A stretch of DNA of 60,040 bases, from assembly GCA_023137195.1 (NCBI GenBank), contig JAGLPV010000024.1, forward strand, positions 1 through 60,040. Reading direction: 5' to 3'. The translations under genes and the position numbers were made by a program. How positions within the stretch are numbered: position 1 is the stretch's first letter; each line of letters opens with the position of its first letter. The notes below the pieces were generated by a model. The model saw nothing but the letters and a program-made list of their open reading frames with translations, was not told the DNA's origin and searched no databases. Shown here one piece after another: positions 26,711 through 35,002 of this stretch. The stretch comes from Candidatus Aenigmatarchaeota archaeon (GTDB lineage Archaea; EX4484-52).

Positions 26711-27661
26711 ATGGATAGAACTGATGAAAATAAGCAAAATTATGATTTGGTAATTATTGGGGCTGGCTGTGCCGGTCTTACGAGTGGAATATATGCAGGA
26801 AGATACAAACTCAAGACAGCTATTATTGGTTCGTATCAGAATAGTGTGATTATCGAAGCGCACGATATTGAGAATTATCCTGGTTTTGTTTCTATAAGCG
26901 GGATGGATTTGATGAAAAAATTCAAGGAAAGCGTTGATTTGCTTGAGGTCCCGGTACTTGATGAAGAAGTGCGTTCTGTAAAAAAGGACAAGGATAAGTT
27001 CTGTATAACGACCACTGATGGTAAAAAAGAGATTTATGCTGATGCTGTTATTGTGGCATGCGGGACAAAAAAAAGAAAATTAGGTATAGATGGAGAGGAT
27101 GCATTTGGGTCCAGAGGCGTCTCTTATTGCGTGACATGTGATGCTCCTTTGTTTAATGATAAAACTACTGCGGTTATAGGGGGTTCTGATTCTGCATGCC
27201 AGGCGGCGATTCTTCTTTCAAAACATGCAAAGAAAGTGTATCTGATTCACAGGAAAGATAAGCTGAGAGGAGAGCCAATAAATGTAGAGCATGTGTTGAA
27301 AAACAAAAAAATAGAGATTATTTATGCTACTAATGTTATGAAATTCAAGGGGGCGAAAATGCTTGAGTCGATAGAGCTTGACAAGGAATATGATGGGTCT
27401 AAAGAACTTCCTCTTGATGGTGTGTTTATTGAAATTGGTACTGTTCCTTCAACATATTTCTTAGAAGGATTAAATCTTAATCTGACGAAAAATAATGAAA
27501 TAATTGTGGATAAATTTTGTAAGACAAATGCAGAAGGGGTTTATGCGGCAGGAGATATTACAGATACTCCGTTAAGGCAATTGGTGACTGCATGTGGGCA
27601 GGGGTCTATTGCAGCTCTTTCTGCTTTTAAATATATTTTGAAGAAAAAAAGGAGTCAGTAG
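26711..27661 (+). CDS. trxB: Thioredoxin reductase-like flavoprotein
   Basis: The 316-residue protein has the FAD-binding GAGCAGLTSGIYAGRYKLKTAIIG near the N-terminus, the redox pair C140-V-T-C143 followed by D, the NAD(P)-binding GGSDSACQAAILLSKHAKKVYLIHR, and the C-terminal FAD motif GVYAAGDITDTPLRQLVTACGQG. This is the standard TrxB order. It should reduce thioredoxin or glutaredoxin-like partners, which could in turn supply anaerobic NrdD or other enzymes. Leaderless initiation is likely from the AT-rich gap. Confidence 0.9.
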   Translation: MDRTDENKQNYDLVIIGAGCAGLTSGIYAGRYKLKTAIIGSYQNSVIIEAHDIENYPGFVSISGMDLMKKFKESVDLLEVPVLDEEVRSVKKDKDKFCITTTDGKKEIYADAVIVACGTKKRKLGIDGEDAFGSRGVSYCVTCDAPLFNDKTTAVIGGSDSACQAAILLSKHAKKVYLIHRKDKLRGEPINVEHVLKNKKIEIIYATNVMKFKGAKMLESIELDKEYDGSKELPLDGVFIEIGTVPSTYFLEGLNLNLTKNNEIIVDKFCKTNAEGVYAAGDITDTPLRQLVTACGQGSIAALSAFKYILKKKRSQ

Positions 27662-27665
27662 TAAT

Positions 27666-28829
27666 ATGGCAACATATTCTCATTCAAGAATATCCTTGTT
27701 TGAGCAATGCAAATACCAGTACAAACTCAAATACATTGATAAAGTCAAGGTGGATATCAAGACAACAATAGAGGCATTTTGCGGGGATATTGTTCACCAG
27801 ACACTTGAAAAACTCTACAAAGATTTGAACTATCATAAATTAAATACGTGTGAAGAACTGCTGAATTTTTATTCTTCGCTGTGGGATGAGAAATATACGG
27901 ATGATATTCGAATAGTCAAAAAAGAGTATTCTGCCCAAAACTACAAGGATCGAGGTGCGAAATTTGTCTGTGATTATTACAAGCACTACAAACCATTTGA
28001 AGAAACAAGAGTGCTGGGGCTGGAAACGCAGGATATGTTGGATTTATCAAACAGCAGTAAATACCATGTCCGAATTGACCGGCTGTGTTCAGATAACAAA
28101 GGCAATTATTATGTCTGTGACTATAAGACAAACAGCCGATTGAAGACGCAGGAAGAAGCTGATGGTGACCGTCAGCTTGCAATGTATGCCCTGTGGGTAA
28201 AGGATAGGTTCAAGGATGCAAAATCAGTGAAGCTGATATGGTATATGCTTGCTTTTGACAGGGAAGTACTATCAGAAAGGACGGAAAAAGAACTCGATGA
28301 ATTGAAAAAAGATGTTGAACGAAAAATAGAAACAATTGAAAACTGCCGAAATTTTCCGACGAGCGAGAGTAATTTATGTACGTGGTGTGTCTACAGTCAT
28401 TTGTGTCCTTTATTCAGTCACAAAGCTGATCTGGAAGATAAAAAAGGGCTTAAAAAATATATGGCACAAGATGGTCTGGTATTGACAGATTCTTTGGCAG
28501 ATATGCTTACTCAAAAAAAAGAAATTGAGAGAAAAATAGATGAAGTCAAGGAAAATTTAATTGAATTTGCAAAGCAGAGCAATGCAGATGTGATTTATGG
28601 GACTGATAAAAAGGCAGCTGTAAAAGAATATGAAAAAGTGGTCTATCCTTCAGATAAAGAGAAATTTATTGATACATTAAAGCAAAAAGGACTTTACGAG
28701 GAATTTTCCGGCATCAACTACCTGAAATTAGGCAGCCGGATACTCAAGAAAGAGATTGATAAAGATATAATTGAAATGACCAAACTGGAAAAGAATTACA
28801 GGATTTCTATAAGTAAAAACAAGAACTAA
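27666..28829 (+). CDS. RecB-family PD-(D/E)XK nuclease
   Basis: The 387-residue protein begins TYSHSRISLFEQCKYQYKLKYIDKV, the first signature of the PDDEXK_1 RecB/Cas4-like nucleases. It continues with GDIVHQTLEKLYKD, HVRIDRLCSDNKGNYYVCDYKTNSRL (the D...DYK catalytic core) and the cysteine group CTWCVYSHLCPLF, which probably holds a 4Fe-4S cluster with an upstream Cys. There is a helical tail. It follows trxB by 4 bases. There are no cas genes, so a repair or recombination role is more likely than Cas4. Confidence 0.82.
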   Translation: MATYSHSRISLFEQCKYQYKLKYIDKVKVDIKTTIEAFCGDIVHQTLEKLYKDLNYHKLNTCEELLNFYSSLWDEKYTDDIRIVKKEYSAQNYKDRGAKFVCDYYKHYKPFEETRVLGLETQDMLDLSNSSKYHVRIDRLCSDNKGNYYVCDYKTNSRLKTQEEADGDRQLAMYALWVKDRFKDAKSVKLIWYMLAFDREVLSERTEKELDELKKDVERKIETIENCRNFPTSESNLCTWCVYSHLCPLFSHKADLEDKKGLKKYMAQDGLVLTDSLADMLTQKKEIERKIDEVKENLIEFAKQSNADVIYGTDKKAAVKEYEKVVYPSDKEKFIDTLKQKGLYEEFSGINYLKLGSRILKKEIDKDIIEMTKLEKNYRISISKNKN

Positions 28830-28849
28830 GCCCACAAAAGAAAAAGAAA

Positions 28850-28927
28850 GTGATTTTAATCCACAGAAAGAAAGAAAATAACCTCCTTTTTCCACGCTTC
28901 CTGTGTCTTCCGTGCGTTCTTGTGGAT
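28850..28927. repeat. Dispersed intergenic CCACAG-type repeat, copy 2
   Basis: The gap before aspS starts TGATTTTAATCCACAGAAAG and ends CTTGTGGAT. The segment 28897-28927 aligns over 31 bases with 31577-31607 (shared CCTGTGTCTTCCGTG and TGTGGAT, few mismatches). It seems noncoding. Confidence 0.6.
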
Positions 28928-28958
28928 AAGTTTAATAAATTAACTCCATTGTTTGGTT

Positions 28959-30263
28959 ATGAAAGAAAAATCTATTAAAACATTTACGTCAGATGCACCA
29001 TCCAACATTGGGAAAACTATTGTTCTTAAAGGCTGGGTGGATGATATAAGAGATATAGGGAAGCTTGTTTTTCTGATATTGAAAGACTCAAAATCAAGAA
29101 TACAGGTTGTCGCAAAAGAAGGCGTTGTGGATAGTAAAATAATAGATATAATAAAAAAGATTCCAAAAGAAAGTTCTGTTGAGATAAAAGGACTTGTAAA
29201 AGAAGCAAAGAGTGCGATGAATGGAGTTGAAATAGTTCCTGAAAGTGTTGTTGTGCTGGGTGCTTCTGAACCTAATCTGCCTATTCCTACAGACAAAAAA
29301 GCAACAATCACGCTCTCAAAAAGACTTGATTACAGGTATATTGACCTGAGAAATGACAGGGTTTTGGCCATCTTTAAAATACAGGCCGTAATAATGGATA
29401 CTTTCAGGCAATTTATGACAAAAAAGGATTTTATTGAATTTAACTCTCCAGGCATAATATCTTCTTCATCTGAAGGAGGAGCTGATTTGTTTCCATTGCT
29501 TTATTATCAAAAAGAGGCATTTTTGGCTCAAAGTCCGCAGTTGTACAAGCAGATGGCAGTGGTTGGTGGGATGGAAAGAGTGTTTTCTATTTCAAGAATA
29601 TGGAGAGCTGAGGTTTCAAATACAATCAAGCATCTGTCTGAATCAAGACAGATGGATATGGAAGCATGCTTTTTTGATGATGAAGATGCCATGGATTTGC
29701 TGTGCAAGTTTGTTATGCATGCGATAAAAACAGTCAATGAAAAATGCAGTGCAGAATTAGAACTTTTGGGCGTAGAGCCTTATGTGGTTGATGACGTTCC
29801 TCAGATTGATTACAAAGAAGCAGTTGAAATACTTCAAAAAAACAATATTGGCATAAAGTATGGAGATGATCTTGGCAGTGAGTCGGAAAAAAAATTATGT
29901 GAATTATACAAAGGCAAGCCAGTGATTGTTAAAAAATGGCCTTGCAGTCTAAGGGCATTTTATTCTATGCCTGATGATGAAGATAAAACGCTTTCAAAAT
30001 CCTATGATTTGTTGTACCAGGGAATGGAACTGGCTTCAGGGGCACAGAGGATTCATATCCCTGAATTGCTGGAAAAAACATTAAGGGAAAAGCAGATGGA
30101 TGTTGATAATTTCAAGTCTTATATTGATTCTTTCAGGTACGGGGCTCCACCACATGCGGGTTGGGCTCTTGGTCTTGAACGGCTTACAATGGCAATATGC
30201 CGTCTTTCCAATATAAGGGAAGCGACATTATTTCCACGGGATACAGAAAGGATTACTCCTTAG
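28959..30263 (+). CDS. aspS: Aspartyl-tRNA synthetase, archaeal type
   Basis: This class II synthetase of about 434 residues charges tRNA with aspartate. It has the N-terminal OB-fold (KGWVDDIRDIGKLVFLILKD), motif 2 region MERVFSISRIWRAEVS with the Arg, and motif 3 GAPPHAGWALGLERLTMAI. Its length is archaeal; the bacterial GAD insertion is absent. The OB-fold position that is Trp or His in well-studied discriminating or non-discriminating enzymes looks like Asp here, so anticodon specificity is unclear. Start ATG 28959 is preferred over TTG 28953. Confidence 0.93.
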   Translation: MKEKSIKTFTSDAPSNIGKTIVLKGWVDDIRDIGKLVFLILKDSKSRIQVVAKEGVVDSKIIDIIKKIPKESSVEIKGLVKEAKSAMNGVEIVPESVVVLGASEPNLPIPTDKKATITLSKRLDYRYIDLRNDRVLAIFKIQAVIMDTFRQFMTKKDFIEFNSPGIISSSSEGGADLFPLLYYQKEAFLAQSPQLYKQMAVVGGMERVFSISRIWRAEVSNTIKHLSESRQMDMEACFFDDEDAMDLLCKFVMHAIKTVNEKCSAELELLGVEPYVVDDVPQIDYKEAVEILQKNNIGIKYGDDLGSESEKKLCELYKGKPVIVKKWPCSLRAFYSMPDDEDKTLSKSYDLLYQGMELASGAQRIHIPELLEKTLREKQMDVDNFKSYIDSFRYGAPPHAGWALGLERLTMAICRLSNIREATLFPRDTERITP

Positions 30264-30290
30264 TTGTAATACTGCCTGTTCGACATCAAA

Positions 30291-30300
30291 TTATATAAAT
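30291..30300 (+). promoter_or_regulatory. TATA box for the TadC-like gene
   Basis: TTATATAAAT lies 28-37 bases ahead of the ATG at 30328. A second weaker element (CATATAAATAG) follows at about 30309-30319. Both suit a short or absent leader. Confidence 0.5.
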
Positions 30301-30327
30301 TTGAATTCCATATAAATAGTATATAAT

Positions 30328-31386
30328 ATGTTTGACAGCAAAAACAATAAAGACAAGAGATATAATTCTACGATTGCCCTGGAAAAAAGATTGATGGAAA
30401 AGGGCTATCAAAAAAGAAAGATTCTATTTGAAAAAACTTTTTTTGACGAACTTCTGCTTTTTGTTGATGTTGTTTTCAGGGCACTGGTTGAAGTTGAGAG
30501 GACAAAAAACATCATGATTTTCATGAATGCTTTTTTTATTGATATAATCAAATCATATCCTTTTATTTTTGAACCACTGAAATCAAAGGTTATCGCAAGC
30601 AATATGTATGACATACCCGAGGAATATATAACAAAAACGATGAGCGTCTCAGTGGTTTCTTTTTTCCTTGTGTTTATAGCTGAGTTTGTTAAAATTCTTC
30701 TTTTATCTTCACAAAACCTTACTTTGAAAATGCTTGTGTTTGATTTGGCAATGATACCATTCTTTTCTTTTGTTGCACTAAGTATTTTATTTTATTTTGC
30801 TCCATTTGCTATTGCAAACAACAGGAAGCATAGCATTGAAACAAATATGCCGTTTGGGATAAATCATATGTCTGCTATTGTTTCTGCCGGGGTTCCACCT
30901 GAAAAAGTGTTTAAGATGCTTGTTGAATATGGAGAATATGGAGAATTTTCCAAGGAAATAAACAAGATTGTCAAAAGAATGAATACGTTTGGAGAAGAGT
31001 TGGATAAATCGATAAAGTATGTCCTTAAAACTACACCATCGGAAAAATTCAGGGAATTTCTTTACGGGATGATTTCTGTTGTTGAAGGAGGTGGAAATGT
31101 AAATGAATATCTTAATCAAATGGCTTCAGTTTCTATGTTTGATTATAAAATGAAGAGAAAAAGATATTTAGAATCACTTTCAACATTTGGGGATATTTAT
31201 ACAGTTATTTTAATTGCGGCTCCGTTTTTTATTATATCTCTTTTTACAATAATGAATATGGTTCCTGATGCGAAAATAGCAGGAATGGATATTATGACTC
31301 TTATGAGTATAACTACTTATATGTTTATTCCGGGTCTGAATTTTGCATTTATTGGATTTTTATATGTATTCCAGCCTGAGTTGTAA
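30328..31386 (+). CDS. TadC/FlaJ-like type II secretion F domain membrane protein
   Basis: The 352-residue protein has an N-terminal cytoplasmic helical region, two membrane helices (about 105-165), the T2SSF domain (about 170-275: GINHMSAIVSAGVPPEKVFKMLVEY, FGEELDKSIKYVLKTTPS, GMISVVEGGGNVNEYL) and C-terminal membrane segments. Such proteins form the inner-membrane platform for archaeal pili and archaella. No assembly ATPase is adjacent. It may assemble the pilin-like protein at 22401-22913; this link is inferred. Confidence 0.82.
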   Translation: MFDSKNNKDKRYNSTIALEKRLMEKGYQKRKILFEKTFFDELLLFVDVVFRALVEVERTKNIMIFMNAFFIDIIKSYPFIFEPLKSKVIASNMYDIPEEYITKTMSVSVVSFFLVFIAEFVKILLLSSQNLTLKMLVFDLAMIPFFSFVALSILFYFAPFAIANNRKHSIETNMPFGINHMSAIVSAGVPPEKVFKMLVEYGEYGEFSKEINKIVKRMNTFGEELDKSIKYVLKTTPSEKFREFLYGMISVVEGGGNVNEYLNQMASVSMFDYKMKRKRYLESLSTFGDIYTVILIAAPFFIISLFTIMNMVPDAKIAGMDIMTLMSITTYMFIPGLNFAFIGFLYVFQPEL

Positions 31387-31608
31387 GAATTTTTTAATCC
31401 ACAGATGCGAGAATGCAGGAATGCGAGAAAATCTCCATGATTTTCTGCACATCTGTTCGATACAGATGACTCAAAGATTTTCCGTACATCGGTCAAAGAC
31501 CGATGACTCAAAGATTTTCTGCATATTCAATTTCATTGAATAACGCACGGGAAAGTGATTTATTTTCTTCTTGCATGTTCCTGTGTCTTCCGTGTCTTCC
31601 TGTGGATG
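31387..31608. repeat. Composite intergenic repeat region, copy 3, with tandem hairpins
   Basis: This 222-base gap between two convergent genes starts with TTTTTTAATCCACAGATGCG, continues with a perfect 8-bp hairpin AGAAAATC/GATTTTCT (31426-31446), a three-unit 37-bp tandem array (31439-31549), and ends with the CCTGTGTCTTCCGTG...TGTGGAT segment shared with the gap before aspS. No reading frame is convincing. It may serve as a double terminator, or be a mobile or RNA-forming repeat. Confidence 0.7.
31439..31549. repeat. Three tandem 37-bp units, each with a different perfect hairpin
   Basis: Units at 31439-31475, 31476-31512 and 31513-31549 share the opening GATTTTC-Y-G-Y-A and, in units 1 and 2, the closing ATGACTCAAA. 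Positions 12-19 and 23-30 hold the stems: CATCTGT/ACAGATG in unit 1, CATCGGTC/GACCGATG in unit 2, TATTCAAT/ATTGAATA in unit 3. The stems differ between units but remain fully complementary at the same positions. Confidence 0.85.
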
Positions 31609-32886
31609 TTATTTGAAAGGATTGCTGAAAGTGCAGTTATCCTCTTCCATCTCTTCTATTCTCAATAGCTGGTTGTATTTTTCTGTTCTTTCGCTTCTTG
31701 CGGGGGCTCCGGTTTTTAGTTGTCCTGAGCCCAGACCTGCGGAAAAATCACTTATGAAAGCATCACATGTCTCTCCTGAACGGTGGCTTACTACAACGTT
31801 AAAATCGTTTTTCTTTGAAAGCCGGAATGCCTCTACTGATTCTGTCAGGGTGCCTATTTGATTTAATTTTAATAGCAGGGCATTTGCGCTTTTCTTATCA
31901 ATACCTTCCTGGATTCTTTCTGTGTTTGTTACGAAGAGGTCATCTCCTACAATCTGTATGTTTGTTTTTCCTGTGAGTTCTGCAAATCCTTCAAAATCGT
32001 TTTCCTCTAAAGGATCCTCGAGAGAGCAGATAGGGTATGTTTTTATCATGTCTGCATAGTAGTCTATCAATTCGCCGGGGGAGTATTGCTTTTGACCTAC
32101 AGTGTATTTTTGTGTTTGTGAATCATAAAACTCGCTTGCGGCAGGGTCCATTGCAATCATCAGGTTATCCTGTCCTCCGCCATATTCTTCGATGATGTTT
32201 ACCAGTAAATCCAAGGGTTCTTCAGGGCATGTGAATGGCGGGGCATATCCTCCTTCATCTCCGACGTTTACTGCACTTTTGCCGTATTTATTTTTTATTT
32301 TTGTCTTTAGTTCGTGGTAGCATTGGACGCCTGTTTGAAGGGCAGAGCTAAATGATGTTTCTCCAATTGGCATTATCATGAACTCCTGCATCTGTAGTTT
32401 GCTTCCTGCATGTTTTCCACCGTTTAAGACATTCATCATGGGGACAGGCATTATGTATTTTGAATGCTCTGTGTATTTTTGAGCCAGGTATTGATGCAAT
32501 TGCATGTTCATGGAATTTGATGCTGCTCTTGCACATGCCAATGACACGCCAAGGATTGCATTTGCGCCCAGATTGGCTTTGTTTGGTGTTCCGTCCAGTT
32601 CAATCATTGCTCTGTCTATTTCTTCCTGTTCTTTTGCATCCATTCCTGTTATTTTTTTCGCAATGATATCGTTTACGTTATTGACGGCATTCATTACGCT
32701 TTTTCCGTTGAATATGTCTGGGTTGTTGTCCCGCAATTCAACTGCTTCATACTCTCCTGTAGATGCACCGCTTGGGATTTTAGCTCTTCCAAAACCATTA
32801 TTGGTCTTAACGTCCACTTCAATTGTTGGATTGCCACGGGAATCCAAAATCTGCCTTCCAAAAATACTCTCTATTGTTGTATCCAT
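31609..32886 (-). CDS. eno: Enolase
   Basis: Enolase interconverts 2-phosphoglycerate and phosphoenolpyruvate. The 425-residue protein shows SIFGRQILDSRGNPTIEVDV, GRAKIPSGASTGEYEAVELRD, the acidic metal ligands in MIAMDPAASEFYD, SLEDPLEENDFEG and QIVGDDLFVTN, and the C-terminal SHRSGETCDAFISDFSAGLGSGQLKTGAPARSER. All catalytic parts look intact. A minus-strand TATA box at 32906-32918 lies ahead at leaderless spacing. Confidence 0.96.
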   Translation of the reverse strand: MDTTIESIFGRQILDSRGNPTIEVDVKTNNGFGRAKIPSGASTGEYEAVELRDNNPDIFNGKSVMNAVNNVNDIIAKKITGMDAKEQEEIDRAMIELDGTPNKANLGANAILGVSLACARAASNSMNMQLHQYLAQKYTEHSKYIMPVPMMNVLNGGKHAGSKLQMQEFMIMPIGETSFSSALQTGVQCYHELKTKIKNKYGKSAVNVGDEGGYAPPFTCPEEPLDLLVNIIEEYGGGQDNLMIAMDPAASEFYDSQTQKYTVGQKQYSPGELIDYYADMIKTYPICSLEDPLEENDFEGFAELTGKTNIQIVGDDLFVTNTERIQEGIDKKSANALLLKLNQIGTLTESVEAFRLSKKNDFNVVVSHRSGETCDAFISDFSAGLGSGQLKTGAPARSERTEKYNQLLRIEEMEEDNCTFSNPFK

Positions 32887-32905
32887 TGAAAAATAGTTAA
32901 GTAAC

Positions 32906-32918
32906 TTTTATATATTTT
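32906..32918 (-). promoter_or_regulatory. TATA box for enolase
   Basis: On the minus strand AAATATATAAAAG lies about 20-32 bases ahead of the enolase ATG at 32886. This fits an archaeal leaderless promoter. Confidence 0.55.
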
Positions 32919-32990
32919 TGGAATTGTAATACAAAGTATGGCTTTTTAGAATATATATTATTCTTGATTTAAATTTGTTTTAACTAAAGT

Positions 32991-33002
32991 ATTATATATT
33001 TA
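32991..33002 (+). promoter_or_regulatory. TATA box for the MtdA-like gene
   Basis: ATTATATATTTA lies 18-29 bases ahead of ATG 33020. It is too close to the earlier ATG at 33005 for that start to lie on the transcript, so 33020 is preferred. Confidence 0.5.
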
Positions 33003-33019
33003 ATATGTACTTATTTACC

Positions 33020-33877
33020 ATGGGGAAAAAAATTCTTGTTTATCTTGATTCAGGAACATATCCCTGTCCTTTTGACTGCTTGCTTGCTTATGATAGCGGT
33101 TATGATCACATTGTTAACTACCATAGCGTTGACGGGGAAAAAGGAGTGAAGATAATACAGGATGTTATATTTACAAGAAGCGAAGAAGACCTTAAAAATA
33201 CTGTTTTTTTTATTGGCGGCACAGATATAAAAACAGCGGAAAAATGTTTCAATGAAATAAAACTATTTTTATTGACTTCAAAAATGCCGCAAGTGTCAAT
33301 TATTTTTGATCCAAATGGCATATACACTATAACTGCCTCAATGCTGATCAATATTAAAAAAAAGATTAAAGATATCGAAGATAAAAAAATTCTTGTCCTT
33401 GGAGGGACTGGTTCTATAGGACAATGTATTGCCCAGTTATTGGCTGAAAAAAAAGCGTTTGTGACAATTACTTCAAGAAGCAGAGATAAACTAAATGGTA
33501 TTTTGTCTGTCCTGGACAATAAGAGAATAGATGGATTTGTATGCGAGTGTGAAAGTGACACCCGTCTTATTTCTAAGAGGAAAGATATAATTATTACTAC
33601 CGGACCCCCCGGACGTACAATGATAAGGAAAGAAACAATAGCTAAAATAAATCCTTCTGCGGTTGTTGATGTGAGTGCAATAATGCCTTTTGGAATTGAA
33701 AATTTCAATAAAACTAAAGATTTGACGGACTTGAAAAAAAGATTTGCATGTATTGGGGGGAAGGACATATGGTCACTGAAAAATAAAATTGAGAAAAAAA
33801 TTCTAAATAATGTCATTAAAAAAAGAATTATTTATGACAAAACTGAGATATTGCGCTTTACCGGAGATAAATACTAA
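33020..33877 (+). CDS. MtdA/MtdB-like methylene-tetrahydromethanopterin (or -folate) dehydrogenase
   Basis: The 285-residue protein resembles MtdA/MtdB from end to end as I recall them. The N-terminal domain has KKILVYLDSG, a PCPFDCLLAYDSGYDHIVNY segment, TVFFIGGTD and IIFDPNGIYTITAS. The Rossmann domain has KKILVLGGTGSIGQCIAQLLAEKKAFVTITSRS. MtdA oxidises methylene-H4MPT or methylene-H4F with NADP and is best known from methylotrophic bacteria. Here it could feed C1 units to biosynthesis. The Rossmann strand is clear; the substrate is inferred from the N-terminal domain. Confidence 0.72.
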   Translation: MGKKILVYLDSGTYPCPFDCLLAYDSGYDHIVNYHSVDGEKGVKIIQDVIFTRSEEDLKNTVFFIGGTDIKTAEKCFNEIKLFLLTSKMPQVSIIFDPNGIYTITASMLINIKKKIKDIEDKKILVLGGTGSIGQCIAQLLAEKKAFVTITSRSRDKLNGILSVLDNKRIDGFVCECESDTRLISKRKDIIITTGPPGRTMIRKETIAKINPSAVVDVSAIMPFGIENFNKTKDLTDLKKRFACIGGKDIWSLKNKIEKKILNNVIKKRIIYDKTEILRFTGDKY

Positions 33878-33906
33878 CTATTTAAAGGATTTAGCCTGAA
33901 AAAAAT

Positions 33907-34320
33907 ATGGAAGGAAAAAAAGACCAGGGTGATGAAAAGATACTTAATGCAATCATAATCGCATGTGTTGTTGGAATTACAATTATCCTGGGTTTGATTT
34001 ATTACAACAGCCTGAATGAAATAGGATTTAGTGAATTGTACTTTAATGACTATTCTAAAGAGATAACAGATGGAAAAATTTCTTTTAATTATGCTATTGC
34101 AAACCACGAGGGAGTGGACACCACATATGAAGTTACTTGTAGGAAGAATGATATACTTCTTGGTAAGGAAAGAATATTTATTGAGACTGATGGAAAGAAG
34201 AGTTTTGAAAAATTGTTTGACTCTGAAAACGGGACCTATAAGATAAGCGTGGAATTTGTGAATAACAACCAGACTTATGAAATACATTTCTGGACGCAAA
34301 CAGATGAAGAATATATATAG
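33907..34320 (+). CDS. Single-pass membrane protein with DUF1616-like extracellular domain
   Basis: The 137-residue protein has a charged N-terminus, one membrane helix (about 15-35) and an external beta-rich domain. The segment ISFNYAIANHEGVDTTYEV, with the NHEG turn, recalls the C-terminal beta domain of DUF1616 proteins. It starts 29 bases after the MtdA-like gene and its stop overlaps a GTG of the next frame, so these genes may be co-transcribed. A larger DUF1616-like protein is encoded at 35592-37583. Function unknown. Confidence 0.55.
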   Translation: MEGKKDQGDEKILNAIIIACVVGITIILGLIYYNSLNEIGFSELYFNDYSKEITDGKISFNYAIANHEGVDTTYEVTCRKNDILLGKERIFIETDGKKSFEKLFDSENGTYKISVEFVNNNQTYEIHFWTQTDEEYI

Positions 34321-34328
34321 TGTTTTTT

Positions 34329-34874
34329 ATGGATTCCTTATTTCATTTTGTATTTTCGATAATTGTGGGACTTTCACTAAATATTAGAAGAAAACATAAA
34401 TTAAGGGTGATTGTATCTGCGGCTTTATTGGTTGTGTTGATAGATATTGACCATTTTTTTGGGATGACTGCAAGAGGGACATTTCACAATATTTTTTTTG
34501 TATCTGCCATACCGCTGATTTTATTTTATATTGGCTATATGTATGAGAAACCATATCATTCGATAAAACTGCAAACATATAGTTTATTGCTTGGACTTAT
34601 GCTTATTGCGCATGTGATTTGTGATATGTTTATTGATGGCAGTGTTAAATTACTGTATCCATTCAATATGACTGATTTTACGATGCCTGATATCTGGATT
34701 CTTGCTACGCCTGATTTTTTTTCGCCCATTGTTAGTCCGACAGGTATTGCTCTTGGAATAATACTTTTGTTTATTATGATTGCATTTTATGTTGAGGAGT
34801 TTATATATAACCTGGAAAAAAACAAGGAAAAACTCTCTATTGCGGTAAGGGACACTAATGAGGATGTGTTTTAG
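34329..34874 (+). CDS. DUF457/YdjM-like integral membrane protein
   Basis: The protein has about five membrane helices with polar residues typical of the membrane-bound metal-dependent hydrolase group: SLFHFVFSIIVG, LLVVLIDIDHFFGM with the acid/His cluster, GTFHNIFFV and AHVICDMFIDG. I start at ATG 34329 (181 residues); a GTG at 34320 overlaps the preceding stop and adds three residues. The C-terminus is cytoplasmic and charged. The enzyme role is only a family annotation. Confidence 0.62.
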   Translation: MDSLFHFVFSIIVGLSLNIRRKHKLRVIVSAALLVVLIDIDHFFGMTARGTFHNIFFVSAIPLILFYIGYMYEKPYHSIKLQTYSLLLGLMLIAHVICDMFIDGSVKLLYPFNMTDFTMPDIWILATPDFFSPIVSPTGIALGIILLFIMIAFYVEEFIYNLEKNKEKLSIAVRDTNEDVF

Positions 34875-34899
34875 ACTAGCATATATATGAATTCATTGA

Positions 34900-35002
34900 A
34901 TTGTTGAAATCCACAAGATTCTTGCAATCAACACAAGATGACTCAGTTTTTAATTCATATTTTAATCTCGTGGAAATCTGTGGATTAAGTCGGTTCCGTG
35001 GA
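34900..35002. repeat. Dispersed intergenic CCACAG-type repeat, copy 4
   Basis: The gap between the convergent genes holds AAATCCACAAGATTCTTGC, close to the AATCCATGAGATTCTTGG of copy 1, then AAGATGACTCAG like the ATGACTCAAA of the tandem hairpin units, and ends with GTGGAAATCTGTGGATTAA and CCGTGGATTA. It appears noncoding. Confidence 0.55.

Noticed and set aside
27666-28829. RecB-like nuclease as Cas4
   Set aside because: It is longer than Cas4 and has no Cas neighbours; it sits behind trxB.
31439-31549. The 37-bp tandem units as a CRISPR array
   Set aside because: The units are contiguous with no unique spacers, and what varies is the self-complementary part. No cas genes are nearby.
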